Notes: generated by a model not told the origin, from the letters alone. A stretch of DNA of 64,000 nt from Aliidiomarina soli (GCF_003986975.1 NZ_PIPO01000002.1:62001-126000), one strand, 5' to 3'; numbered from the stretch's first letter, positions 43,727 to 56,102 are shown. A program made the numbers and translations.

Positions 43727-45070
43727 TTAATGCTGCTGCTTTTTCAAGCGTGCATAATAAAAGCCGTCATGTCCATCGATTTTCGGCAGCAACTGCCAGC
43801 CTTTGCTGGCAAGCGGGTCGACCGCCAGCCAGGCAGGGGGGGGAGGCAATTCGTCCCACTCGGCATCGCTGTTTGCGTCAATAAAATGGGTAATTTGCTG
43901 GTGATTCTCTTCAGGCAGCACCGAGCAGGTCGCGTAGAGTAACTGTCCGCCTGGCTTCAGCATCGACCAAAGGTTAGTCAGTATTGTTTGCTGCAGGTCA
44001 CTCAGATCCGCTATATCACTTTCTCTGCGTAACCACTTAATGTCGGGGTGGCGGCGAATAACACCCGTCGCCGAACAGGGTGCATCAAGCAGAATACGGT
44101 CAAACAGCTCGCCATCCCACCAGTCGTTGGCGGTGGCATCGGCTTCGACGATGGTTGCGTTAAGGGCCAGTCGTTGAAGATTGTCTTTGACCCGTTCAAG
44201 GCGACTCGCTTCGATATCCAGAGCGGTCAGTTCACACGCCGCACCTTCAAGTATATGCGCACTTTTTCCGCCCGGAGCCGCGCAAGCATCCAGTATCCGT
44301 TCAGCCGGCTGGGCGCCCAATAAAGGGGCTGCAAACTGAGCGGCGGCGTCCTGGACTGACACCCACCCCTCGGAAAAGCCTGGCAGGGTTGCGACATCGA
44401 GTGGTTGCTGAAGACGCAATCCGTGATCAAGTCCGGGGTAGCTATGACTTTCAATGCCTGCCTCGGTCAACAATGCCTGGTACGAGGTTGCGTTGTGATG
44501 GCGAGCATTTACCCGCAGCCACATTGGCGGCTGTTGCTGATTGGCGGCGATTATTTGCGACCAACTTTGCGGGTAACGCTGCTGCAAACGTTTTTTAATC
44601 CAGCCTGGATGGTTACCGCTTAATTCGCTCGCTGTATTTATCTCAGCTTCACACTCATCCTGTTTGCGCTGGTAGCTGCGCAGTACTGCGTTAATCAGGC
44701 CTTTAAGACCTTGCTGGCGCACCAGCACTGCGCCATCAACGGTGGCAGAGATAGCGGCGTGGCTCGCGGTGCGCATGCTGCGCAATTGGTAGAGGCCAGC
44801 CAGTAAAAGGTAGTGAACAATGCGCACCTTTGGTTTGAGCGGTTTATCGACGAGCTGGGCAACTAACCACTCGAGTGTCGGTAAGTCACGCAGCACACCG
44901 AAGGCGATGGCCTGAGCCAGGCCTTTGTCGGCCGCAGTGAGCTTAAACTTCTGCGCCGCTTCAGGCAAAGCCACATTTAACGAACGCTGATGCTGAAGCA
45001 CCTGCTGTAACGCTGAGGCTGCAGCGGCACGTGCTGGCGCGCCGGATGCTCCCGCACGGGATTGGCTCAT
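43727..45070 (-). CDS. rsmB: 16S rRNA (cytosine967-C5)-methyltransferase RsmB
   Basis: RsmB methylates C967 of 16S rRNA. The 447-residue protein has an NusB-like N-terminal domain ([13 protein letters not shown]) and a SAM methyltransferase domain ([17 protein letters not shown]). The two catalytic-type cysteines are in [20 protein letters not shown] and [12 protein letters not shown]. The first four bases overlap the end of fmt, indicating translational coupling. Confidence 0.97.
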   Translation of the reverse strand: MSQSRAGASGAPARAAAASALQQVLQHQRSLNVALPEAAQKFKLTAADKGLAQAIAFGVLRDLPTLEWLVAQLVDKPLKPKVRIVHYLLLAGLYQLRSMRTASHAAISATVDGAVLVRQQGLKGLINAVLRSYQRKQDECEAEINTASELSGNHPGWIKKRLQQRYPQSWSQIIAANQQQPPMWLRVNARHHNATSYQALLTEAGIESHSYPGLDHGLRLQQPLDVATLPGFSEGWVSVQDAAAQFAAPLLGAQPAERILDACAAPGGKSAHILEGAACELTALDIEASRLERVKDNLQRLALNATIVEADATANDWWDGELFDRILLDAPCSATGVIRRHPDIKWLRRESDIADLSDLQQTILTNLWSMLKPGGQLLYATCSVLPEENHQQITHFIDANSDAEWDELPPPPAWLAVDPLASKGWQLLPKIDGHDGFYYARLKKQQH

Positions 45071-46023
45071 TGCGTTGCCCCGGCCTGATCAAGTTGCTTG
45101 CCCGGGCGAAACAGATCGGCGCGCGCGTTGAGTACATCGGCAGCGGCCATTGCCTTCTTACCGGGTGGCTGGAGCTGAGTGATATTCAACTGGCCGTCGC
45201 TGGTGGCAATACAGATCCCGCGTTTATCCGCTGACACAATAGTGCCGGCAGGCTGATCGGCCTTCGCTTCAACAACCTTAGCGTGCCAGACTTTAAAGCG
45301 CTGGCCTTCAATGCTGAATTCGGTGCCAGGCCAGGGGTTAAAGGCGCGCACACAACGCTCAATAAATACCGCGCTATTGTCCTGCCAGTTAATCCGCGCT
45401 TCATCTTTATGCAGTTTTTTGGCGTAGGTCGCCGCGCTGTCATCCTGAGGTTCAGCGTCCAGCCCTCCCTGTTCAAGCTTGGTGACCGCTTCCAATAAAG
45501 CCTGAGGACCGAACTCGGCTAACTTGCTATACAGAGTGGCGGATGTTTCCTGAGGGTCAATGGCGACGCTATGCTTAAGTAGCATTGGGCCTGTGTCGAG
45601 TCCGGCATCCATTTGCATAATCGTGATCCCGGTTACTTCATCACCCGCCCAGATGGCACGTTGGATTGGGGCCGCTCCACGCCAGCGCGGGAGTAACGAA
45701 CCATGCACATTAATGCAGCCCAGGCGTGGAACATCCAGAACGGCCTGGGGTAAAAGCAATCCGTATGCCACCACCACCATTAAATCGGCTTCATAGTCGG
45801 CGAGCAGGCGCTGCGCATCTTCATCTTTAAGACTTGCAGGTTGTTCAAGTTTGAGCTGATGGGTCAGTGCTAAGGTTTTAACGGCGCTCGGCTGGAGCTT
45901 TTTACCGCGCCCTGCGGGTCGGTCTGGTTGAGTATAAACGGCGACAATGTCGTGCTCAGAATGAATAAGCGCGTCTAGATGACGCGCTGCAAAGTCCGGA
46001 GTTCCGGCAAAAATAATTCGCAC
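45067..46023 (-). CDS. fmt: Methionyl-tRNA formyltransferase
   Basis: Fmt formylates initiator Met-tRNA using 10-formyl-tetrahydrofolate. The 318-residue protein has [16 protein letters not shown] at its N-terminus. The active-site segment is [21 protein letters not shown], with Asn, His and the following [11 protein letters not shown] aspartate. The C-terminal OB-like domain is intact. It lies 12 bases after def, its functional partner. Confidence 0.98.
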   Translation of the reverse strand: MRIIFAGTPDFAARHLDALIHSEHDIVAVYTQPDRPAGRGKKLQPSAVKTLALTHQLKLEQPASLKDEDAQRLLADYEADLMVVVAYGLLLPQAVLDVPRLGCINVHGSLLPRWRGAAPIQRAIWAGDEVTGITIMQMDAGLDTGPMLLKHSVAIDPQETSATLYSKLAEFGPQALLEAVTKLEQGGLDAEPQDDSAATYAKKLHKDEARINWQDNSAVFIERCVRAFNPWPGTEFSIEGQRFKVWHAKVVEAKADQPAGTIVSADKRGICIATSDGQLNITQLQPPGKKAMAAADVLNARADLFRPGKQLDQAGATQ

Positions 46024-46035
46024 GATGCTAATCCT

Positions 46036-46548
46036 CTATGCGTGGCGCGCTGCCAGTTTGGCTTCTTTCTCTAACTTTTTGCGAATGCGACTGCGCTTCA
46101 GTGGCGATAAATAGTCAACAAACAGCTTGCCTTCAAGATGGTCTATTTCGTGCTGAATGCAAATCGCGAGCAGACCTTCAGCTTCCATTTCGAATTCATC
46201 ACCATTCCGATCCAGCGCTTTAACCGTGACCGTACTGGCACGTTCCACTTTTGCGTAAACATTTGGAAAGCTCAGACAGCCTTCCTCATTTTCATGCATC
46301 CCGTCGCGTTGAATAATGTCAGGATTAATGAAAACCAGTGGTTGGTCGTTGTTTTCTGAACAGTCGGCAATAAAAAAACGTTTGTGTACATCGACCTGAG
46401 TGGCCGCCAGGCCAACCCCGTTCGACTCATACATGGTTTCGAACATGGCGTCGATGGTAGCTCGCAGCCCGTCATCTACCTCGCCAACAGGCTTCGCGAC
46501 GGTGCGTAAACGCTCATCCGGGTATTGTAAAATGTCTAACTTCGCCAT
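46036..46548 (-). CDS. def: Peptide deformylase
   Basis: Def removes the N-formyl group from nascent proteins. The 170-residue protein has all three motifs: [17 protein letters not shown] (metal-binding cysteine) and QHEIDHLEG (two histidine ligands and the catalytic glutamate). It heads the def-fmt-rsmB-trkA operon and is divergent from dprA. Confidence 0.98.
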   Translation of the reverse strand: MAKLDILQYPDERLRTVAKPVGEVDDGLRATIDAMFETMYESNGVGLAATQVDVHKRFFIADCSENNDQPLVFINPDIIQRDGMHENEEGCLSFPNVYAKVERASTVTVKALDRNGDEFEMEAEGLLAICIQHEIDHLEGKLFVDYLSPLKRSRIRKKLEKEAKLAARHA

Positions 46549-46727
46549 GGGTAATAGTGCCTCACTTGCAATTGCTTTCGGACGTGTGGTTACAGGGTTT
46601 CAGAGAACACCACACGCAATGGCTTAATTTTAACCTGTACGGCGCGTAAATCCTAGTGCCGCCCTTGTGATGTCGCTAATTTGTCTGACTATATATGTTT
46701 CCACAAATGGTGAAACAAGGATGTTCG

Positions 46728-47852
46728 ATGCTAAATGCAAATACTGAGGCAAAACTTTTAGTGGCCGCGCTAAGCGACTGGATTTCGTTCACTCTGGCGC
46801 CGAGATCTTTATTAAAGCTGCTTGAAAAGCACCGCATCGTTGTCGGTGGCAACGAGAAAGAGCCGTTGGACGGGTTGACCTCGTTCTGGCGTCAACAGTT
46901 TCCGGGCTGCTCCGCGCAGGTGCTAAAGGCCGTTGTAGGCTGGCTTGAAGAAGGGGAGCAGCGCGCGGTGGTTAGCCAGGCGTGCAGCGAATACCCTGAG
47001 CACCTGAGGCAGATTGATCGCGCTCCGCCGTTGCTGTTTGTTGAGGGTGATGTAGCGCGACTTGGTAACCCCCTGATTGCCGTTGTGGGCAGTCGCCGGG
47101 CGTCCCCTTATGGTCTCGAGCAAACCGAACAGCTAAGCGCGGAGCTGGTTGCTGCAGGGTGGGGGATCTGTAGCGGAATGGCGATGGGGGTCGACGCGGC
47201 AGCGCACCGAACTGCACTTAGTGCAGGAGGGGTAACCATAGCTGTGTTAGGGACCGGGCCAGATATCTGTTATCCCCCACGGCAGCGCGATTTGTACCAC
47301 CAATTGCGCAACGATGGCCTGGTGGTAAGTGAATTTTTCCCTGGCACGGCGGCGCGAAGCGATCATTTTCTACGCCGTAACCGTATTATAAGTGGTCTTA
47401 GCCAGGCGGTGCTGGTGTGCGAAGCCAGCGCTCGCAGCGGTTCCCTGGCGACGGCACGCTTCGCACTAGAGCAAAATCGCAGCGTGATGGCAGTCCCCGG
47501 GCCCATTACCCAAAGTAGTTACGCCGGGAATCACAGCTTAATCCAGCAGGGTGCTAAACTAATTACCTGTGGTCAGGACATTTTAGATGAATTGCCGCCA
47601 CTAGTTTGCAATACGCCGCTTGAAGTTTTAGCCTTGCGGCCCGATATAGTAGGAAAGCGTGCAACTGGCAAGCCGTGCTTGGCAAACGAGCAAATGTTAG
47701 CTAACGTAGGATTTGAGACCACGTCCGTTGACAGCCTGGTCGAACGTACCCGCCTGCCAGTGGCCGAGGTTATGAACCAGCTCATCAGTCTTGAGTTGGA
47801 TGGATGGGTAACAGCAGTTCCTGGCGGGTATGTCAGGGTGAGGAGGGAATAA
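46728..47852 (+). CDS. dprA: DNA-processing protein DprA (Smf)
   Basis: DprA binds incoming single-stranded DNA during transformation and loads RecA. The 374-residue reading has an N-terminal helical domain and a Rossmann-like core. Core motifs are VGSRRASPYG, GICSGMAMGVDAAAH, AVLGTGPDICYPP and LLRRNRIISGLS-type FLRRNRIISGLSQAVLVCEA. A C-terminal winged-helix (DprA_WH) domain follows. The ATG at 46728 has AAGG about eight bases before it and gives the family length; 46695 is an alternative. It heads the dprA-smg-yrdD unit. Confidence 0.96.
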   Translation: MLNANTEAKLLVAALSDWISFTLAPRSLLKLLEKHRIVVGGNEKEPLDGLTSFWRQQFPGCSAQVLKAVVGWLEEGEQRAVVSQACSEYPEHLRQIDRAPPLLFVEGDVARLGNPLIAVVGSRRASPYGLEQTEQLSAELVAAGWGICSGMAMGVDAAAHRTALSAGGVTIAVLGTGPDICYPPRQRDLYHQLRNDGLVVSEFFPGTAARSDHFLRRNRIISGLSQAVLVCEASARSGSLATARFALEQNRSVMAVPGPITQSSYAGNHSLIQQGAKLITCGQDILDELPPLVCNTPLEVLALRPDIVGKRATGKPCLANEQMLANVGFETTSVDSLVERTRLPVAEVMNQLISLELDGWVTAVPGGYVRVRRE

Positions 47853-47855
47853 GCG

Positions 47856-48329
47856 ATGTTTGATATCCTCATGTACTTGTTTGAGAACTACATTCATTCA
47901 GAAATGGAAGTGGTTGTCGACCACGAAGAACTGACCGATGAGTTAACTCGGGCCGGGTTTCACCACCAGGAAATCAATAAAGCACTGGCGTGGCTAGAGC
48001 GTCTTGCGGACTTACAGGACAGCGGTAAAACACCCTATCTGCAAACGTCGCCCCAGGCCGCGTATCGGGTATTTACCGCCGATGAGCAGGCGCGCTTAGA
48101 TACCTCGAGCCAGGGCTTCCTGATGTACCTCGGGCAAATCGGCGTACTCGATTTCAGCACCCGTGAGATGGTGATGGATCGGGTAATGGAGCTGGATGCC
48201 AAGCAGTTTAGTCTGGAAGACCTTAAATGGGTCGTGCTGATGGTACTTTTCAATGTGCCGGGTCGGGAAGATGCCTACTCGCAAATGGAAGGGTTACTGT
48301 TTGAAGAGCCAGAAGGCTTCCTCCACTAG
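47856..48329 (+). CDS. smg: Smg family protein (DUF494)
   Basis: This 157-residue acidic protein starts [16 protein letters not shown] and ends with [26 protein letters not shown], both typical of the Smg/DUF494 family. The family always sits next to dprA (smf) but its role is not known. It starts three bases after the dprA stop and is followed three bases later by the zinc-finger gene, so all are co-transcribed. Confidence 0.95.
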   Translation: MFDILMYLFENYIHSEMEVVVDHEELTDELTRAGFHHQEINKALAWLERLADLQDSGKTPYLQTSPQAAYRVFTADEQARLDTSSQGFLMYLGQIGVLDFSTREMVMDRVMELDAKQFSLEDLKWVVLMVLFNVPGREDAYSQMEGLLFEEPEGFLH

Positions 48330-48332
48330 GCT

Positions 48333-48890
48333 ATGAGTCGACGCGACGATACCTTATTTGAGTTGGCTGAGTCGAATAACTCGGAGCCCTGTCCTCGTTG
48401 TCAGGGCTCTTTAGTTATTAAGCATATTGGCCAAAACAGCTTTTGGGGGTGTAAATCGTACCCCCAGTGCACATATACCCGATCTCTGCATGAAGAAGAG
48501 GCATTCTCTCCCGAGCCTCTGCCTGATAGCTTTTGCCCCCTGTGTGAAAAACCCCTGTTACTGAAAAAAGGCCGTTATGGGTTCTTTATCGGTTGTAGTG
48601 GATTTCCGTTGTGTGACTACATGGCAGATCCGGAGCCAGATCCTGAAAGCCCATTGTGTGACTGCCCGCAATGCGGCAAGGGTCAGTTGGTTGAACGAAC
48701 GAATAAATTTGGTAAACACTTTTACCCATGTAACCGATACCCAAGCTGCAAGTTCGCGCTCAATCAAAAACCAGTTGCACAGCCCTGTCCGGACTGTGGT
48801 TATCCGGTTCTGGTGGAAAAAGCATCTGCCGCAGGTAAACGCCTGAGTTGTCCGCAAAAGACCTGCGATTACAAGTCAAAGCCTTTATAA
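48333..48890 (+). CDS. Topoisomerase-type C4 zinc-finger protein (YrdD-like)
   Basis: This 185-residue protein is made of four zinc-finger repeats of the topoisomerase I C-terminal type, each built around CP-C and C---P-C pairs. Examples are CPRCQGSLV..CKSYPQC, CPLCEKPLL..CSGFPLC, CPQCGKGQL..CNRYPSC and CPDCGYPVL..CPQKTC. It corresponds to E. coli YrdD in length and position, between smg and tsaC. It presumably binds nucleic acid; the precise role is unknown. Confidence 0.92.
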   Translation: MSRRDDTLFELAESNNSEPCPRCQGSLVIKHIGQNSFWGCKSYPQCTYTRSLHEEEAFSPEPLPDSFCPLCEKPLLLKKGRYGFFIGCSGFPLCDYMADPEPDPESPLCDCPQCGKGQLVERTNKFGKHFYPCNRYPSCKFALNQKPVAQPCPDCGYPVLVEKASAAGKRLSCPQKTCDYKSKPL

Positions 48891-48991
48891 TAACCAACTA
48901 TTCACCTGTGTTTTGTTAAACGCGCGATTGTCCCGCGCTATACCTGCAAAAATAACAGGCTCAACGTTAGCGCGATTAAGGAGAACCCCCG

Positions 48992-51377
<2,386 letters not shown>

Positions 51378-51404
51378 TCTGCATTGGTAAATGGGACTCT
51401 ACCG

Positions 51405-52100
51405 ATGATTAACTTTTTAATGTTCGTTGCTGTTATTGCTGTCGTGGCAATAGTGGCCAGAAGTATAGTGGTTAAACGCCAGGTGAATAATAGTGAACCT
51501 GTTACGCACTCAGCAGAGACTACGACAACAGAGACAACCAGAACAGAAGAAACTAGCAGTACTGCGATTGAAGCCTCCGATGCTGGTGAGACGGAAGCGC
51601 AACAAGCGACCGTCAAAGCGGCCGAAAAAGCACATATGGAGAAGGCTGGTGAGGCTACCAAGAGTGACCTTGAACGTGCAGCCGGAGCCGGTGTTGCTAC
51701 CAACAGCGCGCCGTCAGTACCGAGCGAAGTAGAACCGCAGGCGGCGGGGCTGGCCGAAACAACCGATCCGTTAGCGCGACATCGTTTGTACCAGCAAATT
51801 GTCGATACCTGCTATCGCGAACGCAATACAGAGCAAGGCCGGATTGCACTGATGCATTATGCACAGGCACACCTGGATGAGTTCGAGCATATCCGGGAGC
51901 GATTGGCGCAGGTTAATGGTGGTAAGTTACCGCAGGTGAGTACGTTCAAGCATTATGCCAGTGTGCTGGGTGAACGCGGGCAGTATGCCGAAGCCATTTC
52001 GGTCTGTGAGCAAGCACTGGATTATGGTCTGAAAGATGGCACTAAAACAGGCTACCAGGGTCGTATTGAACGCTTGAAAGCAAAGCAGGAAAAAGACTGA
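51405..52100 (+). CDS. Hypothetical membrane-anchored protein with TPR-like C-terminus
   Basis: I do not recognise a named family. The 231-residue protein has an N-terminal membrane helix (MINFLMFVAVIAVVAIVA). A low-complexity Thr/Glu/Ala-rich linker follows (about 30-130), then a helical C-terminal domain with the repeat-like FKHYASVLGERGQYAEAISVCEQALDYGL, reminiscent of a tetratricopeptide repeat. The ATG at 51405 is preferred over a TTG at 51384. It follows rluF by 27 bases and converges on the globin gene. A scaffold or protein-binding role is possible but not shown. Confidence 0.72.
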   Translation: MINFLMFVAVIAVVAIVARSIVVKRQVNNSEPVTHSAETTTTETTRTEETSSTAIEASDAGETEAQQATVKAAEKAHMEKAGEATKSDLERAAGAGVATNSAPSVPSEVEPQAAGLAETTDPLARHRLYQQIVDTCYRERNTEQGRIALMHYAQAHLDEFEHIRERLAQVNGGKLPQVSTFKHYASVLGERGQYAEAISVCEQALDYGLKDGTKTGYQGRIERLKAKQEKD

Positions 52101-52107
52101 TAGCGGC

Positions 52108-52527
52108 TTAGCTGTTGATCATGTGATGAGCAAGTTGAGTGAACTGAGCACGTAACTGCTGCTTAAGCAGGGTGTCATCAACTTGCTCGTCAATGACCTG
52201 ATACATGCAGTAAAGCCACTGGTCACGCATGCTCTCGTCGATCTTAAAAGGCAAATGGCGAGCGCGTAAACGTGGATGGCCATACTTTTCGACAAAGCGT
52301 TGCGGCCCGCCCAACCAGCCGCTGAGAAAGTCAAAGAAACGCCCTCGAACGCTATCGAGCGGTTGCGGATGCAACGCCAGTAAAGCGTGCACAGCCGGAT
52401 CGCTTTCCATGATATCGTAGAATCGATTGGCCATGGCCTCGACGCCGGGGTCTCCGCCAAGCTGGCTATATTGCGAGCCTGCGTACGGGTCCTCTGTCTT
52501 AGATTTAGTAAAAAAGCGAGAAAACAT
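52108..52527 (-). CDS. Group II truncated haemoglobin (YjbI/trHbO-type)
   Basis: This 139-residue globin has the truncated 2-on-2 fold of the trHbO class. Motifs are LGGDPGVEAMANRFYDIME, FDFLSGWLGGPQRFVEKYGHPRLRARHLPF (proximal histidine near the end) and DQWLYCMYQVIDEQ with the conserved tryptophan. Such proteins bind O2 or NO and are linked to oxidative or nitrosative defence. Its start codon overlaps that of aroE (CATG at 52525-52528), with AGAGG upstream, so its leader lies within aroE. Confidence 0.92.
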   Translation of the reverse strand: MFSRFFTKSKTEDPYAGSQYSQLGGDPGVEAMANRFYDIMESDPAVHALLALHPQPLDSVRGRFFDFLSGWLGGPQRFVEKYGHPRLRARHLPFKIDESMRDQWLYCMYQVIDEQVDDTLLKQQLRAQFTQLAHHMINS

Positions 52528-53332
52528 GATACCTCTGGCGGTTTTTGGCGATCCTATCGCGCACAGCTTGTCTCCCAGATTGCATCAGTTGTTTGCGCAA
52601 CAGGCAGGGCTGACAGTCGATTACCGCGCCATTTTAGCACCCAGTGCAACCTTCGCCCACCAGCTCCGTGAATTTTTCGCCGCCGGTGGTGTCGGCGCCA
52701 ATATTACCTTACCGCATAAACAAACGGCGCTGTCGCTGGCTGACCAGGCGACCCCGCGAGCATTGCGGGCGGGTGCTGCGAATACACTCTTGTACAAAAA
52801 CAATAGCTTGCTGGCAGACAACACCGATGGTGAGGGTCTGTTAACGGACCTCGAGCGTTTGCTCGGTTCGATTGCAGGTAATCGAATTTTGATCCTCGGC
52901 GCTGGCGGCGCGGTACAGGGGATTCTGCAACCCATACTGGAGGCTAGTCCGGCGAGCGTTGTTATCAACAACCGGACGGTTGAGAGAGCACAACGGCTTG
53001 TTGAATGGTTTGCTGATGAACGCTTGCGTTGCTATGCCGAGACCGATGAACGGGCCTCGTTTGATATTATTATAAATGCCTCCGCGGGAGGTCACGGCGG
53101 TCAGGTCGCGAATCTACGCGCCGAGTGGTTTGCTGAGGCCCGGCTGGCTTACGATTTGAGTTACGCGGATGCCGCGGCGCCTTTTCTGCAAACAGCCCGT
53201 TCGCTGTTAAATAAATCTGCTCAGGCTAGTGATGGACTGGGTATGCTGGTTGCTCAGGGCGCCGCCAGTTTTAAGCTGTGGACCGGTGTTAAGGCCGACA
53301 TTGAACAGGCGTTGCAAGCACTGCGCGTGTAA
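52526..53332 (+). CDS. aroE: Shikimate dehydrogenase AroE
   Basis: AroE reduces 3-dehydroshikimate with NADPH in the aromatic amino-acid pathway. The 268-residue reading starts MIPLAVFGDPIAHSLSPRLH. It contains NITLPHKQTAL, NTDGEGLLTDL and the nucleotide loop GAGGAVQGILQ. The start at 52526 shares CATG with the divergent globin start; a longer frame from 52427 lies inside the globin gene and lacks homology. Ribosome-site evidence is weak (AAGCGAG), so start efficiency is uncertain. Confidence 0.96.
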   Translation: MIPLAVFGDPIAHSLSPRLHQLFAQQAGLTVDYRAILAPSATFAHQLREFFAAGGVGANITLPHKQTALSLADQATPRALRAGAANTLLYKNNSLLADNTDGEGLLTDLERLLGSIAGNRILILGAGGAVQGILQPILEASPASVVINNRTVERAQRLVEWFADERLRCYAETDERASFDIIINASAGGHGGQVANLRAEWFAEARLAYDLSYADAAAPFLQTARSLLNKSAQASDGLGMLVAQGAASFKLWTGVKADIEQALQALRV

Positions 53333-53394
53333 AACGAGCGAGCTTTTTTTGCGATACTGCTAAGCTAAGGCAAAAAGGATACTAACGGCGCGCT

Positions 53395-55317
53395 ATGAAC
53401 CTCGACCAAATTCTGATTTTGCTGGTATTGCTGGCTGCCATGATAATGTTTATTTGGGGCAACTGGCGCCATGACATGGTTGCGCTGGGGGCGTTGCTCG
53501 CCTGCGTCTTTCTCGGCCTGGTGCCGGCAGACATTGCATTTACTGGGTTTGGCCACCCTGCAGTTATCACCGTGGCCTGTGTGTTGGTGTTAAGCAGTGC
53601 ACTCCAGGCATCCGGTGCTGTTGACGTGCTGGCACAAAAAGTCCTTCCTAAGCAGTCCGGGCCGACCTTTAGTATTGCAATGCTGACGGGGCTCGCCACG
53701 CTGATGTCAGCCTTTATGAATAACGTCGGAGCGATGGCGCTTCTGATGCCCATTGCTATTCAGTTAGCCAGCCGCTTGCAGCTCCCGCCTGGCCGCGTAC
53801 TGATGCCGGTTTCGTTCGGCTCAATTCTTGGCGGCATGACCACCTTGATTGGTACCCCTCCCAACCTGATAGTTTCCGGATTTCGTATCGAAAACGGGCA
53901 ATCAGGTTTTGCTATGTTTGATTACACGCCGGTCGGGGCTTTAATTGCTCTCGCCGGTGTGGTGTTTGTTGCCTTACTTGGCTGGCGTTTAGTGCCGGCG
54001 CGGGAGCGGGCCGATGCCTCAGGCTTCGACACTGCGGCGTACATTACCGAAGTCAGGGTTCGTGAAGGCAGTAAAGCCGAAGGGCTGCGCATTAATGAGC
54101 TGGAAAAATCGTTAGACGAACACGATGCGCAGGTGGTCGGGATTTTACGTGGCAATGAACAAGTGACGGCTCCGCATCCTCAGCGTCGTTTGAAAGCAGA
54201 AGATGTTCTGGTCATTGAAGCGGATCCGGAAAGCCTTGGTGCTGCGTTGTCTAGCCTGGGGTTAAAACTTGAAGAAAGTCAGCGACCCAAACGCGATGAG
54301 GACAACGGAGATGAAGAGGACGCAGTGAATCCGTCGCCGAAAGTAAAACCGAAGGCCTTTATGGGGCGTCGGGTGACTGCTTACTCGCGGGGTACTGAAG
54401 CGCTGGATGATGAAGACCAGACAGCGGATGAAAAAGAAGACGCGCGGCAAAAAGCGGCGGGGGATGTGGTGTTACTGGAACTGGCGGTGTTACCGGATGG
54501 TGACATTATCGGGCGCGCCGCCAGCGAGCTGGCATTGCGGACCCGTTATTCGGTAAATTTACTGGCGGTTTCACGCCAGGGTACTCATAATATTCGGCGC
54601 ATACGGCACACGCGGCTTCGGGCTGGTGATGTACTACTGATGCAAGGCGACTCCGAGGCGCTGGCAGAGTTTGCATCGGTGTTTGGTTGTGTGCCGTTGG
54701 CGGAGCGCTCGATTCGCGTTCCAAACAAACGTAAAGCGATGCTGGCCAGCCTGGTGATGGCCGGGTCTATTGCAGGTGCTGCATTTGGCTTGCTTCCAGC
54801 TGCAATTACCTTTGCCGCGGGTACGCTGGCTGTGATGGCATTGAAAGTGGTAGCGCCGCGTAAGATATACTCGGCAATTGACTGGCCAGTGATCGTGTTA
54901 TTAGCGGCTTTGATCCCGGTTGCTGGCGCCATGACCAGTACCGGCACCGCAGACTTGCTGGCGAACTTTTTGCTTGCTGTGGTGGCGCAGGAAAATGCCA
55001 TTATCGCACTGACTGCGATTTTAATTATTACCATGGTGTTGTCGGATTTTATGAATAATGCGGCTACTGCGGCGGTCATGTGTCCTATAGCACTGAGTAG
55101 TGCGACCGCCCTTAGTGTGAATAGCGACACGTTTTTGATGGCAGTGGCAATCGGCGCATCCTGTGCCTTTCTGACCCCGATAGGTCACCAGAATAACACC
55201 CTGATTCTTGGGCCGGGTGGGTTTAAATTTGGTGACTACTGGCGCCTCGGTGTGCCCTTAGAAGTGATAGTCTTGTGCGTCGGCATTCCAGCGCTGCTGC
55301 TGTTCTGGCCATTGTAA
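53395..55317 (+). CDS. SLC13/DASS-family permease with two RCK_C (TrkA-C) domains
   Basis: This 640-residue carrier has two membrane halves (about 1-210 and 440-640). They share the DASS signatures FMNNVGAMALLMPIA and FMNNAATAAVMCPIAL, with GGMTTLIGTPPNLIVSG and TPIGHQNNTLILGPGG in the loops. Between them lie two TrkA_C-type domains (AYITEVRVREGS---VLVIEADPE and VLLELAVLPDGD---VLLMQGDSE). An acidic Asp/Glu-rich linker of about 60 residues separates those domains. The cytosolic domains suggest nucleotide or ion gating. The substrate could be a dicarboxylate, sulfate or another anion. It lies 28 bases before a TetR gene. Confidence 0.85.
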   Translation: MNLDQILILLVLLAAMIMFIWGNWRHDMVALGALLACVFLGLVPADIAFTGFGHPAVITVACVLVLSSALQASGAVDVLAQKVLPKQSGPTFSIAMLTGLATLMSAFMNNVGAMALLMPIAIQLASRLQLPPGRVLMPVSFGSILGGMTTLIGTPPNLIVSGFRIENGQSGFAMFDYTPVGALIALAGVVFVALLGWRLVPARERADASGFDTAAYITEVRVREGSKAEGLRINELEKSLDEHDAQVVGILRGNEQVTAPHPQRRLKAEDVLVIEADPESLGAALSSLGLKLEESQRPKRDEDNGDEEDAVNPSPKVKPKAFMGRRVTAYSRGTEALDDEDQTADEKEDARQKAAGDVVLLELAVLPDGDIIGRAASELALRTRYSVNLLAVSRQGTHNIRRIRHTRLRAGDVLLMQGDSEALAEFASVFGCVPLAERSIRVPNKRKAMLASLVMAGSIAGAAFGLLPAAITFAAGTLAVMALKVVAPRKIYSAIDWPVIVLLAALIPVAGAMTSTGTADLLANFLLAVVAQENAIIALTAILIITMVLSDFMNNAATAAVMCPIALSSATALSVNSDTFLMAVAIGASCAFLTPIGHQNNTLILGPGGFKFGDYWRLGVPLEVIVLCVGIPALLLFWPL

Positions 55318-55344
55318 ATGCAACCGCGATAGATGAGGTAACAG

Positions 55345-56064
55345 ATGAGCAATGTACTTGGCGACAAACAACGCGCCCGTACGGCTAAAGAGAAGGACCG
55401 TCGCCGGGACAGTATTGTCCAGTCAGCGTTGGAACTTTTTCTGGCAAAGCCAGGCGCGTTGCCGACCATGAACGCGATAGCGACACGGGCCGGGGTTTCG
55501 AAAGGGACCACCTATATCTACTTCGATACCAAAGAATCAATCTATCTGGCGTTGCTGGAAGATGAGCTGTATGACTGGCTGCAACATATTGAAAAACAAT
55601 TAAGCTACGTTGGCGGGGATGAAGTTGATAAACTAGTCGACGCGTTGATGGCGTTCACAGAGCGACAACCTAATTTGTGGCCACTGGCGAGTTTAAGTCA
55701 TTCGGTGATCGAGCTGAACATCGATAGCAAAGAGTTGTTGTCTTACAAGACCAAGCTGGCGCAACGCTTTAAACGCTGCGGCAAAGCAATCCGCGAGCAC
55801 TTTAAGCTATCGGATAAGTTCAGTGAAGAAGTTGAACCCATGCTAATGCAAAGCTACGCGTTTATCCTTGGCCAATGGCAGGTCTGTAACCCGCCATCGA
55901 GTATTGCGAAGTTATTACGAGGGCCTGGTTTCAAGGTCTTACAACCTGACTTTGAAAGGGTAACCAGGCATGCTTTAGAGCAACTCTGGCGCAACTTTAT
56001 TGATGAACAGCGCAAGCACGAGCAAGGACCAGGTGTGCTTAACCGCCTGTTCCGCAGAAATTAA
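55345..56064 (+). CDS. TetR/AcrR family regulator
   Basis: This 239-residue regulator has an N-terminal helix-turn-helix (DSIVQSALELFLAKPGALPTMNAIATRAGVSKGTTYIYFDTKESIYLALL) preceded by a very basic leader. The C-terminal ligand domain has no recognised ligand. It follows the SLC13 transporter by 28 bases and precedes the DUF945-like gene by 38, so it may control its neighbours. No operator matching TAGAC-N5-GTCTA was seen nearby. Confidence 0.85.
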   Translation: MSNVLGDKQRARTAKEKDRRRDSIVQSALELFLAKPGALPTMNAIATRAGVSKGTTYIYFDTKESIYLALLEDELYDWLQHIEKQLSYVGGDEVDKLVDALMAFTERQPNLWPLASLSHSVIELNIDSKELLSYKTKLAQRFKRCGKAIREHFKLSDKFSEEVEPMLMQSYAFILGQWQVCNPPSSIAKLLRGPGFKVLQPDFERVTRHALEQLWRNFIDEQRKHEQGPGVLNRLFRRN

Positions 56065-56102
56065 CAGTTAACCTAATTTACTAAAAAAGAGAAGGGATAT
56101 TC

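Noticed and set aside
46695-46727. Upstream start of dprA at 46695
   Set aside because: It would add an unconserved 11-residue leader; the ATG at 46728 has a better-placed AAGG and gives the usual family length.
54585-55130. 181-residue antisense frame in the SLC13 gene
   Set aside because: Composition is a shadow of the membrane-protein codons on the other strand; no ribosome site or family motif.
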